This document shows, piece by piece, positions 1 to 10,500 of a stretch of DNA of 64,000 nucleotides. This stretch comes from Trichobilharzia regenti (lineage: Eukaryota > Platyhelminthes > Trematoda > Strigeidida > Schistosomatidae), in NCBI GenBank assembly GCA_944472135.2, contig OX235270.1, positions 131,173,632-131,237,631 on the forward strand, read 5' to 3'. Made by a program: the position numbers and the translations under genes. The notes under the pieces were generated by a model that worked only from the letters and a program-made list of their open reading frames with translations, was not told the DNA's origin and ran no database searches. Position 1 is the first letter of the stretch. Each line of letters opens with the position of its first letter.

Positions 1-188
1 TGTTATATATGTAGGAAGCAAATAATTATGGGAATTTGCGATTAAAACACAACGCAAAAAGCTGATAATTATGACAAAAGAGCATGACAAATATCATACG
101 GATCTAAATAGAAAAGGCTCTCCTATGTGACATTATCGGAGACTGTTCCCAGTGAAATTAATAATAACAATGGACATAATAGTGATAG
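1..188. other. AT-rich flank of the first LTR element
   Basis: AT-rich DNA with no coding region I can support. It ends at the 5-bp target duplication GATAT (189-193) of the LTR element that follows. Confidence 0.5.
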
Positions 189-193
189 GATAT

Positions 194-721
194 TGATATG
201 TATCCACATATATATATTTATGTGTGTGTGTGCATGTTGGTCTCTCTTTCTGTTTGCTCGGTTAGTCTGTGACCATTTCACTTGTATGGACTTGTCTCCT
301 TTAATAATGTGTATTCTCCTTATATTATATTATATATAATATGAGTGTTTGTTGACAGTCCGTTGCTTGGTGACATATATCCATATATGTTTGTTGGCAT
401 GTCTGCTATATTCGCTATGTATAATTGGATCGACACTCCATTATAATTAGCCATTCATGTTAAGACTGTCTAATGATTTTTCCCACGCTTGTCTGAATTA
501 TTTATATATATTCGCATTCACAATTTGTGTGAACTACTTTACTTTACAACTACTTGACTTACTTACCACTTTGGTGTGAGACCATTATTTTCGTCTCCTT
601 GTGTTTGGACAATAGAAGTATCATCGCAAACCTAGTGGTCTTCTGATTTCCGCCTTCTTGCGTCAGGACTATTAAATTCTCGACCAGTCCATAACAATAA
701 TTTAGCGACGAGCACATAACA
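194..721 (+). repeat. 5' LTR, 528 bp
   Basis: Direct repeat of 2373-2900. It begins TGATATG and ends ACATAACA. An AT-rich ATATAT/TGTGTG stretch lies near its start and TATATTATATTATATATAATATG around 320-343 could serve as a TATA region (inference). Confidence 0.88.
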
Positions 722-801
722 ATTTGGCGACGGGGAAAACTAATACATAACAATTTGGCGACGGGGAAACTAGAACATAACAATTTGGCGACGGGGAAAA
801 A
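714..801 (+). promoter_or_regulatory. Leader with three copies of the LTR-end/primer-site junction
   Basis: A unit of about 30 bp (ACATAACAATTTGGCGACGG, then GGAAA) starts at 714, 745 and 775. The first copy straddles the LTR end at 721. Three bases later, at 725, TGGCGACGGGG begins with the TGG expected of a primer-binding site complementary to a tRNA 3' CCA end. The second and third copies repeat both the LTR end and the putative primer site inside the leader. Confidence 0.65.
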
Positions 802-842
802 CTACTATTAACCACACAGCAGCAACAACATAACAATTTACT

Positions 843-1841
843 ATGGATCCTATTAAATTGGAATTATTGTTTGAACGACAAATGAAATTAATGGAAATGT
901 TCGTCAACCAACAGACTGGTCCAGCTCCACCTTCAAGCAATCCCAATCATACCATGCTACCATCTGTCGACGGAATTGTGAACAGTATTTCACAGTTCAA
1001 TTATGACCCAGAGGCTAATGTCACTTTTGACACATGGTATCAACGTTATGAGGATTTATTCACTGTTGATCTCGCCTCACAAGACGATGCCTGGAAGGTG
1101 CGAGTTTTGCTACGTAAATTGGGTCCGGCAGAATATGAACGGTACTGCAACCTAATTTTACCACAGAAACCACGTGACAATTGTTTCGATGATACAATAA
1201 AGTTGCTGCGTGAACATTTCGGAGACCACTCCTCATTATTCAGTATACGTTATCGTTGCCTCAAGCTGGCAATGAATGAAAATGATGATTTTCTTACTCA
1301 CGTTGGCACAGTCAACCGAGAATGTGAGAGATTTCGACTCAGGTCCTTAACAGATGATCAGTTCAAAGCCTTGATTCTCATATGCAGTCTCCAATCTCCT
1401 CGTTTCACAGATATCCGAACTCGACTGCTCAATCAGCTAGAACAAAATCCCAAGTTAACATTACATGACATAGCTGATGAATATCAACGGCTGATTAATT
1501 TGCAGAAAGACACACACTTGGTCGAATCAACACCTCCGAGAAGCTCTGATATTCGTGCATTACGAAAGAGCAAAAATCTCTCATCATCCAGTCCTGACCC
1601 ACCTTCTTCTAATGTCCCGCGGAAACCTACACATACTCGTCCAACTTCACAAAATACGACAAAGAAGACCCCTCCATCACCATGCTGGCACTGTGGCGCG
1701 TGGCACTTTGTAAAGTCTTGCCCATACAAAAATCACCGTTGCAGCAAGTGCAAAATCATCGGTCATAAAAATGGTTTTTGTCAGCCACGCAAACCCAGAT
1801 ATCAAAATACAGCGAAAGCTCAACCAACTGTTGGTCCTTAA
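843..1841 (+). CDS. gag: LTR-retrotransposon Gag with two CCHC knuckles
   Basis: The 332-residue frame opens at the first ATG after the leader. The N-terminal two thirds is a helical capsid-like region typical of gypsy Gag (FDTWYQRYEDLF near residue 60, then repeated LREHFG/YRCLKLAM segments). A Ser/Pro-rich linker precedes two zinc knuckles: CWHC-x3-H-x4-C and CSKC-x4-H-x4-C, about residues 281-312. It should assemble particles and package element RNA. The stop is TAA at 1839-1841, and the protease follows in the same frame with no other stop, so Gag-PR could arise by read-through, or the TAA may be a mutation. The reading frame is otherwise undamaged. Confidence 0.85.
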   Translation: MDPIKLELLFERQMKLMEMFVNQQTGPAPPSSNPNHTMLPSVDGIVNSISQFNYDPEANVTFDTWYQRYEDLFTVDLASQDDAWKVRVLLRKLGPAEYERYCNLILPQKPRDNCFDDTIKLLREHFGDHSSLFSIRYRCLKLAMNENDDFLTHVGTVNRECERFRLRSLTDDQFKALILICSLQSPRFTDIRTRLLNQLEQNPKLTLHDIADEYQRLINLQKDTHLVESTPPRSSDIRALRKSKNLSSSSPDPPSSNVPRKPTHTRPTSQNTTKKTPPSPCWHCGAWHFVKSCPYKNHRCSKCKIIGHKNGFCQPRKPRYQNTAKAQPTVGP

Positions 1842-2375
1842 TCTCCAAGGAGATCATTGAGTCTACTCGCAACCTGTCAAGTCACAACACCAGGTATGCG
1901 GAAATATCTTGATCTTCAGATGAACGGTCATGATGCACGTCTGCAGCTAGATACTGCCTCTGATATTACTGTTATATCAGAGAAACTTTTGAATTATATT
2001 GGCAGACCACCTATCACCAATACTTCCCAGTCTCTTCTCAGCGCCTGTGGTGGGCGGCTCAAACTAATTGGTGAACTGAAATGTTCCGTTTCCTTCCGCA
2101 ATACCAAATTCACAGGAATTTGCTATGTCACCAAGGGTGATTTAAATGTTTTGGGACTTGATTGGTTCGATCGTTTGCATCTGGCTGATGTCCCACTAAA
2201 TTCGCTATGCAATGCAGCCAAGAAGCATAAAATGTTAGACAATTCCGGACGGAGCCGAAGCCGCAAACCCAACAATCAGACGAAACGACAGGCGTCAACA
2301 ACATGCCCAAAGGTCCCAGATAAACCCCCAGGTAAACATCCTACTAATCATTCATCTTCTCAAAAGGGGAGGTGA
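1842..2375 (+). CDS. Retropepsin-like protease frame, in frame with Gag
   Basis: It begins immediately after the Gag stop and stays open to a TGA formed by the first three bases of the 3' LTR (2373-2375). The active-site segment LQLDTASDITVIS carries the catalytic Asp in DTAS rather than the common DTG/DSG. A downstream VLGLDWFDRL segment matches the end of gypsy proteases. After NSLCNA the sequence passes directly into a basic, low-complexity tail (SGRSRSRKPNNQTKRQ and on) where reverse transcriptase should begin, so the pol deletion junction probably lies near 2215-2240. No independent ATG is needed if it is made by read-through. Whether DTAS is active cannot be told from sequence. Confidence 0.75.
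   Translation, partial: SPRRSLSLLATCQVTTPGMRKYLDLQMNGHDARLQLDTASDITVISEKLLNYIGRPPITNTSQSLLSACGGRLKLIGELKCSVSFRNTKFTGICYVTKGDLNVLGLDWFDRLHLADVPLNSLCNAAKKHKMLDNSGRSRSRKPNNQTKRQASTTCPKVPDKPPGKHPTNHSSSQKGR
2361..2372 (+). promoter_or_regulatory. Polypurine tract
   Basis: AAAAGGGGAGG directly abuts the TG of the 3' LTR, the expected place for plus-strand priming. Confidence 0.8.
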
Positions 2376-2900
2376 TATGTGTCCACATATATATATTTAT
2401 GTGTGTGTGTGCATGTTGGTCTCTCTTTCTGTTTGCTCGGTTAGTCTGTGACCATTTCACTTGTATGGACTTGTCTCCTTTAATAATGTGTATTCTCCTT
2501 ATATTATATTATATATAATATGAGTGTTTGTTGACAGTCCGTTGCTTGGTGACATATATCCATATATGTTTGTTGGCATGTCTGCTATATTCGCTATGTA
2601 TAATTGGATCGACACTCCATTATAATTAGCCATTCATGTTAAGACTGTCTAATGATTTTTCCCACGCTTGTCTGAATTATTTATATATATTCGCATTCAC
2701 AATTTGTGTGAACTACTTTACTTTACAACTACTTGACTTACTTACCACTTTGGTGTGAGACCATTATTTTCGTCTCCTTGTGTTTGGACAATAGAAGTAT
2801 CATCGCAAACCTAGTGGTCTTCTGATTTCCGCCTTCTTGCGTCAGGACTATTAAATTCTCGACCAGTCCATAACAATAATTTAGCGACGAGTACATAACA
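2373..2900 (+). repeat. 3' LTR, 528 bp
   Basis: Near-identical to 194-721 and followed at once by the GATAT target duplication at 2901-2905. Confidence 0.88.
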
Positions 2901-2905
2901 GATAT

Positions 2906-3270
2906 ACAAACTGAATAAAGAGAACGAAAAAATAATTAGAGCCAAACTATGAATAGAGATCATGATATTGTTTGGCATAGGTGGATTAAGACCATGAAAG
3001 TAGGAGTGGCTAAATAAACTTTTGATATACACGAAGTTCTGGCTTTTCTATTTCTACGGCCAGAGCTTTAGTAATACAGATGTGTAGGATAAGTAGTGAT
3101 TTCGGTAGGTTATTTTTCGCCTTGTAGGGTAACTTCAAAGGGAGAGACTGTAGAAATAAGGTGATCATATGTTCGATTACTGAGTTTTTTATAGTTCCAC
3201 TTACCAACCTTCTTGATCACTCAGTATGGTACTTTCGTACGTTTTTGAACAAAACTGTATCGAGCTACCG
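2906..3270. other. No gene recognised
   Basis: AT-rich sequence between the LTR element and the truncated CR1-like element. Short open frames here show no recognisable motif. Confidence 0.4.
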
Positions 3271-4687
3271 GTATGTAGTCTTGGCCCTGATGGTATACCT
3301 GCATATGTTCTGAAACAATGCGCAGATGCTTTATGTTCTCCTCTAACTAACATCCTAAATGCTTCTTTCTCCAAAAACCTTGTACCTGTTCCATGGAAAG
3401 ATATTAAAATAGTCCCTGTCCCTAAACCTGGAAATAACAAGAACGTGAAGTTCAGACCCATTGCCATCACTTCCCCGTTTCTAAAGCTTATGGAAAAACT
3501 AGTACTTCTTAAACTCGAATCCTCCCTTAAAAGCTTTGAAGACCCCAAACAATTTGCCTAAAGATAGGGTAGGAGTACTTTAAACGCTGCAGCCGTCTTA
3601 CACAACAGTATCGTCTCATCATTAGATAAAGGTGCCAAATACGTCCGCTGCACGTTTCTCGACTTCACTTCTGCTTTCAACTCTGTACCTAGATGTCTCT
3701 TGCTAATTAAGCTCTCTATGACACAAACTGAGTCCTGGATCTCTAACTGGTTGCATTCCTACTTCTCAAACAGAATGCAGTACACTGTATGCAAAGGTAA
3801 ATCCTCCTGTGCTGTGCTCACTGAAGCTGGTGTCCCCCAAGGTGCTGTACTTTCCCCACTTCTCTTTTCTTTTTTTCTACATGACCTGCCATCTTCAAAT
3901 GACATTAATTTTGTCAAATATGCTGATGACCTGACTGTATCTGTCTGCCTGTCAAATGTCAAAGTGACTGCTCTAAACTAAATGGCTTTTTATCAGAAAT
4001 CAGCCAATGGTCCAAGGAAAACGGTCTCACCTTAAACCCCTCCAAATGCAAAACAGTTAATTTCACCTTTAGGCACAAGTCTGACCTAAACAAACTGGTT
4101 AGCATTCACGAGGTGTGCAACATTGATGGCACTGAACTAGAAACCAAGTCAGAAATTAAATCCTTAGGCGTCATCCTATCTGCTGATCTTTCTTGGTCGT
4201 CTCATATCTTGATGATTTCTAAGAAAATATTCCGCCTTACCTTCTACATCAAGAAGTTAAGACATTCTGGCATAACCCAACCCTTACTCCTACGATTCGT
4301 TAACTCCTGTATTCTGCCTATTATTCTCTATTGTTCCCCTTAGTTTTCCCTGGGCTACTGAAGAAAGACTATACCTTATTAAGCAGGATGTTAAAGGTTG
4401 TTAGCAGAGTAAGCTACGTGCCACTTAACCAGCTTGTTAATATTCTGGTTGACAGGCACATGGACTCATGTGAAAAATGGGCTAAATCCATTTTATCTAA
4501 CTCACAATACCCTCTTCATTCACAACTCTCCCCTTGTACCTCTTCAGGCAAAACCAGGAGCCTATATAGAAAACTACATGCTCGCACTAGTAAGTACAAA
4601 AACTCAACCATACCCTACTTAGCTCGTGTTCTGTCCGATAAAGAAAGCATTAGGCGTGATACCTACAACTTATTAAATAGTCAGTAG
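3271..4687 (+). pseudogene. CR1-type reverse transcriptase remnant
   Basis: RT motifs appear in order but in broken frames: LGPDGIPAYVL, KFRPIAITSPFLKLMEKL, DFTSAFNSVPR, GVPQGAVLSPLLFSFFLHDL and FVKYADDLTVS. The last holds the catalytic YADD. Stops follow FEDPKQFA at about 3560 and VTALN at 3981, and a frameshift separates the thumb region (4113-4343) from the C-terminal part (4331-4687, ending near LARVLSDKESIRRDTYNLL). The endonuclease domain is missing. It is not a working enzyme. Confidence 0.85.
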
Positions 4688-5025
4688 AACAATTAGACCT
4701 CGTCTTCCCAACTCATATCATATCTTTCTTTTCCTTTTCTCTCTCTCTTTTTTCTGTTATGTACTGCTTTGTTTCTTTCTTCCGCTTACGCCAGTAAATA
4801 TACAAGCATCTACTTTTCTAACACCTTCAAACGCTGATCAATTTTGGCTTTGCCAACATGCTAATAAGCTGTTGTCATAATGAACTGAGATTTCCTTAAT
4901 CTATGTAGAATTTTCTTTATTGATAATGTACTAACTGGATGCAATACTGTAGTAAAATGCTGAGAATTCCATTCTGTAATCACAAATACTGTTTTGGAAT
5001 AAAGAAAATTATTATTATATTTAGC
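3271..5025 (+). mobile_element. CR1/Jockey-type non-LTR retrotransposon, 5'-truncated
   Basis: Starts abruptly inside the reverse transcriptase at the LGPDGIP motif and ends near GAATAAAGAAAATTATTATTA, a short A/T-rich 3' repeat. The same 3' untranslated sequence recurs on the minus strand at both ends of the SR2 insertion (59950-60130 and 63917-64000), and a sister copy lies at 43895-46150. Together these define one family, similar to schistosome CR1-like elements such as SR1 (family identity inferred). Confidence 0.8.
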
Positions 5026-6837
5026 TCCGCAAGAGCAGGTGAAATGATTAATGCACATAGATTTGATCAGCTGAGGGATCTCGTCTTGTAGGTTATTTAA
5101 CAGTAATCGTAGAGTAGAACACGTTATTCTCAACGATACTGCAACCAATATCCTTTGCAAGGACAACGAGATCCTTTTAATTCTCTTCTGGATTTAAGTT
5201 TCATATACAGCATTTTTTTGGATACAGACGTTAAATCACATTCAGAAACAGCATATGTTTACTCTCATAATTCATATTTTGCATACAATTGACAAATGGC
5301 AAGGTATCAAGAAGTGCATGAGTAGACAACCGCCTCCTGACAGGTTCAAGGATTTCACCTAATCACTTAGCTATCGGACGGTAGGGGGAATTGAACATAT
5401 CCGGAAATGGGCGGAGTAGCAGGCCAGTGACATATCGATTTGGATACTTAAATGTCCTCTGTCCTAAGAATTTGTAAAGTTCATTAGTTCGTTTATTCAG
5501 TTTAATCTTAATTTCATTGAAATTTTCTTATCTTTTGATAAGATACACACGTTCATGTAAACTTACTAATTCTGATATAACAATACGCGTATACACTCCT
5601 ACAGGAAGATCATGATAAAGATAATACTGATTGAAAATGTATTGAAAAGATTGATTACGGTTGGATTCGTACCAGAGTCCCGTGGAATACTAACCAATAC
5701 TGAGTGTGGATGTGTTGCTCATTGGCTAGTGCACTTTACCTTCAATCAGTAATTCCTTCCCACCATAGATGTGGACTCACAGCCTGCTACTGAGAAAATC
5801 TGTGTCTTATAGTTAAATCCTAAGTAATTAACAAATTCCATATTCATTCAGCTCCACCTATTGAATGACTTTTATAACGCAATTTATTGTTCATAATAAT
5901 ATCAGTTTTGGTCGCATAACTTTGAAACTTGCTTTTGCAGCTCTCGTTCTTCCACATGTTAGAATTTGCCACATTTTTGTATTGCGTGGTGAACCAGTCC
6001 AACTAAAGTCATCAATCTCTGCCTTCATCCTGATATATTTGGTTTTGAGACAGTCACCTTGTCACATCCTTTTCACTCTGTCTGGTTATGTACAAGTACA
6101 TGTAGTAATCATGATAACGAAAATAATAATAGCTGCATCCTATAAAATGTCTTTGCACAAAATACAGAATTCTCAGAGTAAATTTTTGCAAAATATTTAC
6201 TACCCTTGTGGGATCTTGAATTAAAATATTAACAGACGGTATGTCGTGTGATGTAACATTGTTCAGCATCAGGCGGAAAATTCAATCATCTGAGACAGTT
6301 TCCCTTCATTTTCTTTTTAAAATGCACAGCCATAGATTAAAAGCCAACTGAAAGTGTGTGTGTGTGTGTGAGTACCTTTTGCGACCAAAAGACATAACTG
6401 AATGGGTGTTACATTAAGAGATAGCTTTTTATGGTGGCTCAGTGGTTTAAGCAGGCCACCCATTTAGATAATGTTTTTTCTAAGCTTCTTATCTTAATAA
6501 AGTGTACTAGTCTAGCTTTCGCTAAGTTTTTGTGCTTCGCTCACCTAACTCACTCCGGTCACTACTTCAATCTATGCATTTTTACTTCACAATCATTACG
6601 AGGTATAAGATGAAGTAAACTATTTTGTGTAATGGGCTCCACAGGATTCTTAAACCCACATAATTTGTCTCTGATTCAGTTTGTAGACTTGAACGTCACT
6701 TTCACTATTGTCTTGTTATGAATCATACTGAAGGTTCCACAGATTCCTCCTTTCTTTGATAGCAATACTGACGTCTTTAATTCCCTCCTTTCGGTGTCGT
6801 TATCTTTCTCTGTAAGTATGCCATTCATGTCTTTCTT
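5026..6837. other. Intergenic or intronic DNA, no gene recognised
   Basis: A/T-rich DNA with decayed repeat-like sequence around 5640-5790 and a GT run at 6355-6370. The missing 5' exons of the bHLH gene could lie here or outside the window. I found no exon I could support. Confidence 0.35.
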
Positions 6838-7060
6838 ATTATTATCACCTTATGTGGTATAGCGGTAGGACGCTCGCCAACCATGCACATGGTCCGGGGT
6901 TCGATCCTCAGCCGATGCACACCTGATACCAATGGTCGGCCTGCTAAATTTGGGCTACCGATATCACATGCTGAAAATTCCATACTTGTATCAAAAATAC
7001 TATGTGGAGTCAAGTTACAATAAAAATTTAAAAAAATAAGGAAATATTTTCCATACACTT
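6838..7060 (+). repeat. tRNA-derived SINE-like repeat
   Basis: The head (about 6846-6917) has an A-box-like GTGGTATAGCGGTAGGACG and a B-box-like GGGGTTCGATCCTC, as in a pol III tRNA promoter. Between them CCAACCATGCACATGGTCC replaces a normal anticodon arm, so it is not a working tRNA gene. A related copy lies in the opposite orientation at 7130-7376. The extent of the body is approximate. Confidence 0.6.
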
Positions 7061-7129
7061 CCTGATTAATTTATCAGGGCCTTCAGCTTGAAGCCCTATA
7101 TCCCCTTCGGAACAGAGAGAAATACAAGT

Positions 7130-7376
7130 TTTTGAATTTTTTATTTATTTTTCCTTCATGTTCCCCAGTGGAACATAGGGTTTCAAGCTAGTGGCTTGAA
7201 GTTTCAATAGCAATGTTTATTTTACAGGATGAGGTTACTAGCCTCATGCCCAACCTTTCCTCTCTACCAGCATTATTTCTGGCTCAGCGAAGTAAAGGAG
7301 TGCGTCGACCGGGGATCGAACCTCGGACCATGTGCATGGTCGGCGAGCGTCCTAACCGCTATACCACCGACGCACA
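7130..7376 (-). repeat. tRNA-derived SINE-like repeat, opposite orientation
   Basis: On the minus strand a 73-nt tRNA-like head begins GCGTCGGTGGTATAGCGGTT and ends GGTCGACGCA. The seven outer bases pair (GCGTCGG with GTCGACGC, one wobble). A B-box GGTTCGATCC is present. The anticodon arm is replaced by the palindrome GACCATG-CA-CATGGTC. The body runs to an A-rich end near 7130. Its translation gives a spurious short peptide on both strands. Confidence 0.65.
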
Positions 7377-7572
7377 CAAGTTTCTGAAAAGTAACGAATA
7401 AATATTTCCCACGAGAATAGTATGTGCTTTTATTCTGCAGTGGGATATTTCTATTCTGCTGAGAGTTTTGTATCTTCACTTTTCACTTAAGATACTCAGA
7501 TGTTTATATTACTCTTCTGATCCTGTGTTAAATTTTAATTGTTACTTTTCTATCTTAAATATTCTAAATAAG

Positions 7573-10500
7573 AAAAAGGACGCTGAAAGATTACGACGTA
7601 GACAGATCAATGATCGTTTAATTCGTCTTCGCGATATACTCAGATTGGAGGAGGATGTGAGTTGCTTACTTTTTATTATTTTTGAGAATAATGATGATTT
7701 GAAGGTACTTGCGAAAGTAAAATTATTATTATTACTGTTATATTATTACTAAGACATTAACTGATCATCATAATCATCATCATACGCCTTTGGTATATGA
7801 CGAGGTAACACAATCATAACCTTGGAATTCTAGTCGCCTCTTTAACGCATTTCGCAAAACACTGCTCAGTCTAGCCGAAAATTTGTTGGAATTATCATCA
7901 TAAATCCGTTCTTGTTCAATATTTTGGGATGAAGACATGTAGTCCCAGTCGGTGTATTGGCTTCTATTTTGAACATTTCAGTGATGTCGTGATGTCAACA
8001 CAGTGTTATTTGATTGATGTGGGCTATCAGTGGATGGCCCCTTGGAAGTGTGTTTCTTCTCATTGGAAACACCATCAGTCATCGGGGTTGCAGATACAAC
8101 CTGCTCGTGAGTTCAGAGTAGGACGAATCTCACACATTTCAGATTCCATTTGTATCTACCACCAATAAATTGTGTGCAATCAGTACATCTCAAGAGAAGT
8201 GAATAAGGCAGCATACTTTACATACCTGTAAACATAACGTTCTGATGATGAATAATAAATATTCCTTCTCCCAAAAGGCCGACTTCATTAACCCCGTCAA
8301 AATAAATCTGCTGAAATTATTAAGCATATTGCAACTGTTATCAAAAAAAAAGCAACTAAACATTTCCATACCAAGTATAAGAGAACAAGTTACTCACAAA
8401 TGAAGGTGAGTAGAAGCAGGACAAAGTAGTTAGATGCTAACCAGTAGCAAGATCTGAGAGAAATGCATCTGAGGAGAGAATAATGCAAGACAGTGAACAA
8501 GAGGTTATTAGCTGAAATTGTTGTTTCTTCAAAACCCTCGACAGTAGAAATTCACAGAATCAATCAGTAGAAATGTTGAGGAATTTTCACCTTAACAGGT
8601 GAAATATATTTACCACACACCAATACAGGCTAGTGGATACGTTTCACCGGAGTATTTTGAACTTGTTAGAAGACAATAACTCTGAATTCCAAAAGTGTGT
8701 AGAAGTAGTCTTACCACAAGCAACAGAGGCTCATGGAGGTAGTGCTATATACCGTGTATTTACAGGAGATAGAAGTGATGAGCCATTAGATTCCCTCCCA
8801 ACAAGTGAATGGTGTATGGATTCATCCTGAAACCTTAATTCACGGGTTCGATCTCTGTTGGAGACATGTGTGGATACTTCTGAAGAGCTCCAAACGAGTA
8901 TAAAACAGCCATCCACTAATCTACCCCTGCTTTTCAGTAGTACTTTAACTGGAATCACCTTGTGATCAAACTTCATAACAACAGACGGTCAAAAATACCA
9001 TTAACAAAATTATACTACAGGTTAATATGTATCTAGTTGTATAGTATCCAACAGGATGCAAAGCATAGCCTGAATCCCAACTGAAACAACTAATCCCATA
9101 GTGAGTTGAGAATATTTCCAGTCGGTGATTTTGTTTAGTCTCTCTAATCATACCAACAAAGTTCAAAATACGATGCTGTACAGAGTGTTTCATGTTTTTT
9201 CTAAATATCTCTCTCTCTACCTCTTATCATCTCCACTTGTTCTAGATTAAACGGATCTACATATTAAAGAGTGCAGTAGACAGATTGAGGACAATACAGT
9301 CAAATGGTGCTTATAAACCTGAATATACTTGTGATACGTCAACAACCATCGATCAGCAACTCGAACAAAGAATCCCGATTGTTCGGCTTTATCCTAAGGT
9401 TGAACAGGTAATTTCCATTTTTTAAATCACACCTCAGAGAATTTCTTATCTGAAATGTGTTCTTTGCTTTCTCAGTGGATGTAATTACCTTTATTTGGAT
9501 TGATTAAAGGCGTCCACTATAAATCACATAACATTGATAAGTCAACAAAAGCTACTCAAAAATATCTAGTCTAATGACATCAAAATTCCAAGAGGTATAT
9601 GCGGAAAGACTGTTAATTGTTATTATAATTCATAACATGTATATACGATAATCTGTGTAAATATAACACAAGAATGAACGTCATATTTCACACATAGATG
9701 AATGATCATGAATAATGTTCAGATTTGATTTGATTTAGACTGATTATAAACTTCATATGAAAGTCAATAATATTATCAAACCCAGGAGTGAAAACTGTTT
9801 CTGTGGAACCAGTTATATTGGCCATCGCTCTGTGAACGTCATTTTTTGTTCTCGGCAATACCTATGGGTATGGGTAAATAAGGATATAGTAAAAAGCATT
9901 AAACAGCCGAAATTTTGTGTACGAAAGAAACAAGTCCAGGTGTTCTTCCTGTTGTCGATATTGTCGTTCATTCATGTGCATGTACAGTACTCAAATAACT
10001 GCTGTTTATCTTTATTCTTGTTTCCTCGATAGGGGAAAAGCTTTAGAGCTACTGTGGAACAGTATCGTCGACGTTTTGAGCGAGTTGAATACGATCGCAT
10101 ACGTTCACTTCTCAGTTATGATGAAAAGGTTAGTAATTCTTATCACTTATTATTCTATACATTCTAGTTGTGTGTGTTTGTTCGGCTGTTATGTGGATAA
10201 CGACTATAATATGCGTGTGTTATTGTATTCCAGCTCATTTGTACTCATCTTACATAGCCCAGAAGGCGCTAGTAAAGAGAATCAGGACAGAAAATTCATT
10301 GACCCAAATAAGACGTATGTTTCCAGACCGAGATGAGTGCTTAACTAACTAGGGACAGTTCACAAACAACTGATAGTAAGATGACAGCGTGTTATACCGA
10401 AAGCGTGCTTGACAAATAGCCATCAGCTTCATCTTCACACAACAAGTATGGCTCATCACTAACTACTTGGAAATAAAAGTGGTGTTCATTGAAATAGCAG

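Larger units (their letters stand above)
194..2900 (+). mobile_element. Non-autonomous LTR retrotransposon with gag and protease only
   Basis: Two 528-bp direct repeats (194-721 and 2373-2900), each starting TG and ending CA, bound a 1,651-bp interior. The whole is flanked by the 5-bp duplication GATAT (189-193, 2901-2905), so both ends are intact. The interior holds a primer-site leader, a gag frame, a retropepsin frame and a polypurine tract. There is no reverse transcriptase, RNase H or integrase. Family knowledge: gypsy-type elements order gag-PR-RT-RH-IN, so this is a deletion derivative that would need enzymes supplied in trans. By eye the LTRs differ at about two positions (5' TGATATGTATCC against 3' TGATATGTGTCC; AGCACATAACA against AGTACATAACA), which points to recent insertion. 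Confidence 0.88.

Noticed and set aside
7298..7376. A functional tRNA gene on the minus strand
   Set aside because: Acceptor stem and length fit, but no anticodon stem can form and the T stem has mismatches; the sequence belongs to a dispersed SINE.
10236..10259. Alternative last bHLH exon reading LICTHLT to a TAG
   Set aside because: Phase is legal after 10128, but the acceptor at 10262 gives a longer coding-like exon that splices in phase to 14091.
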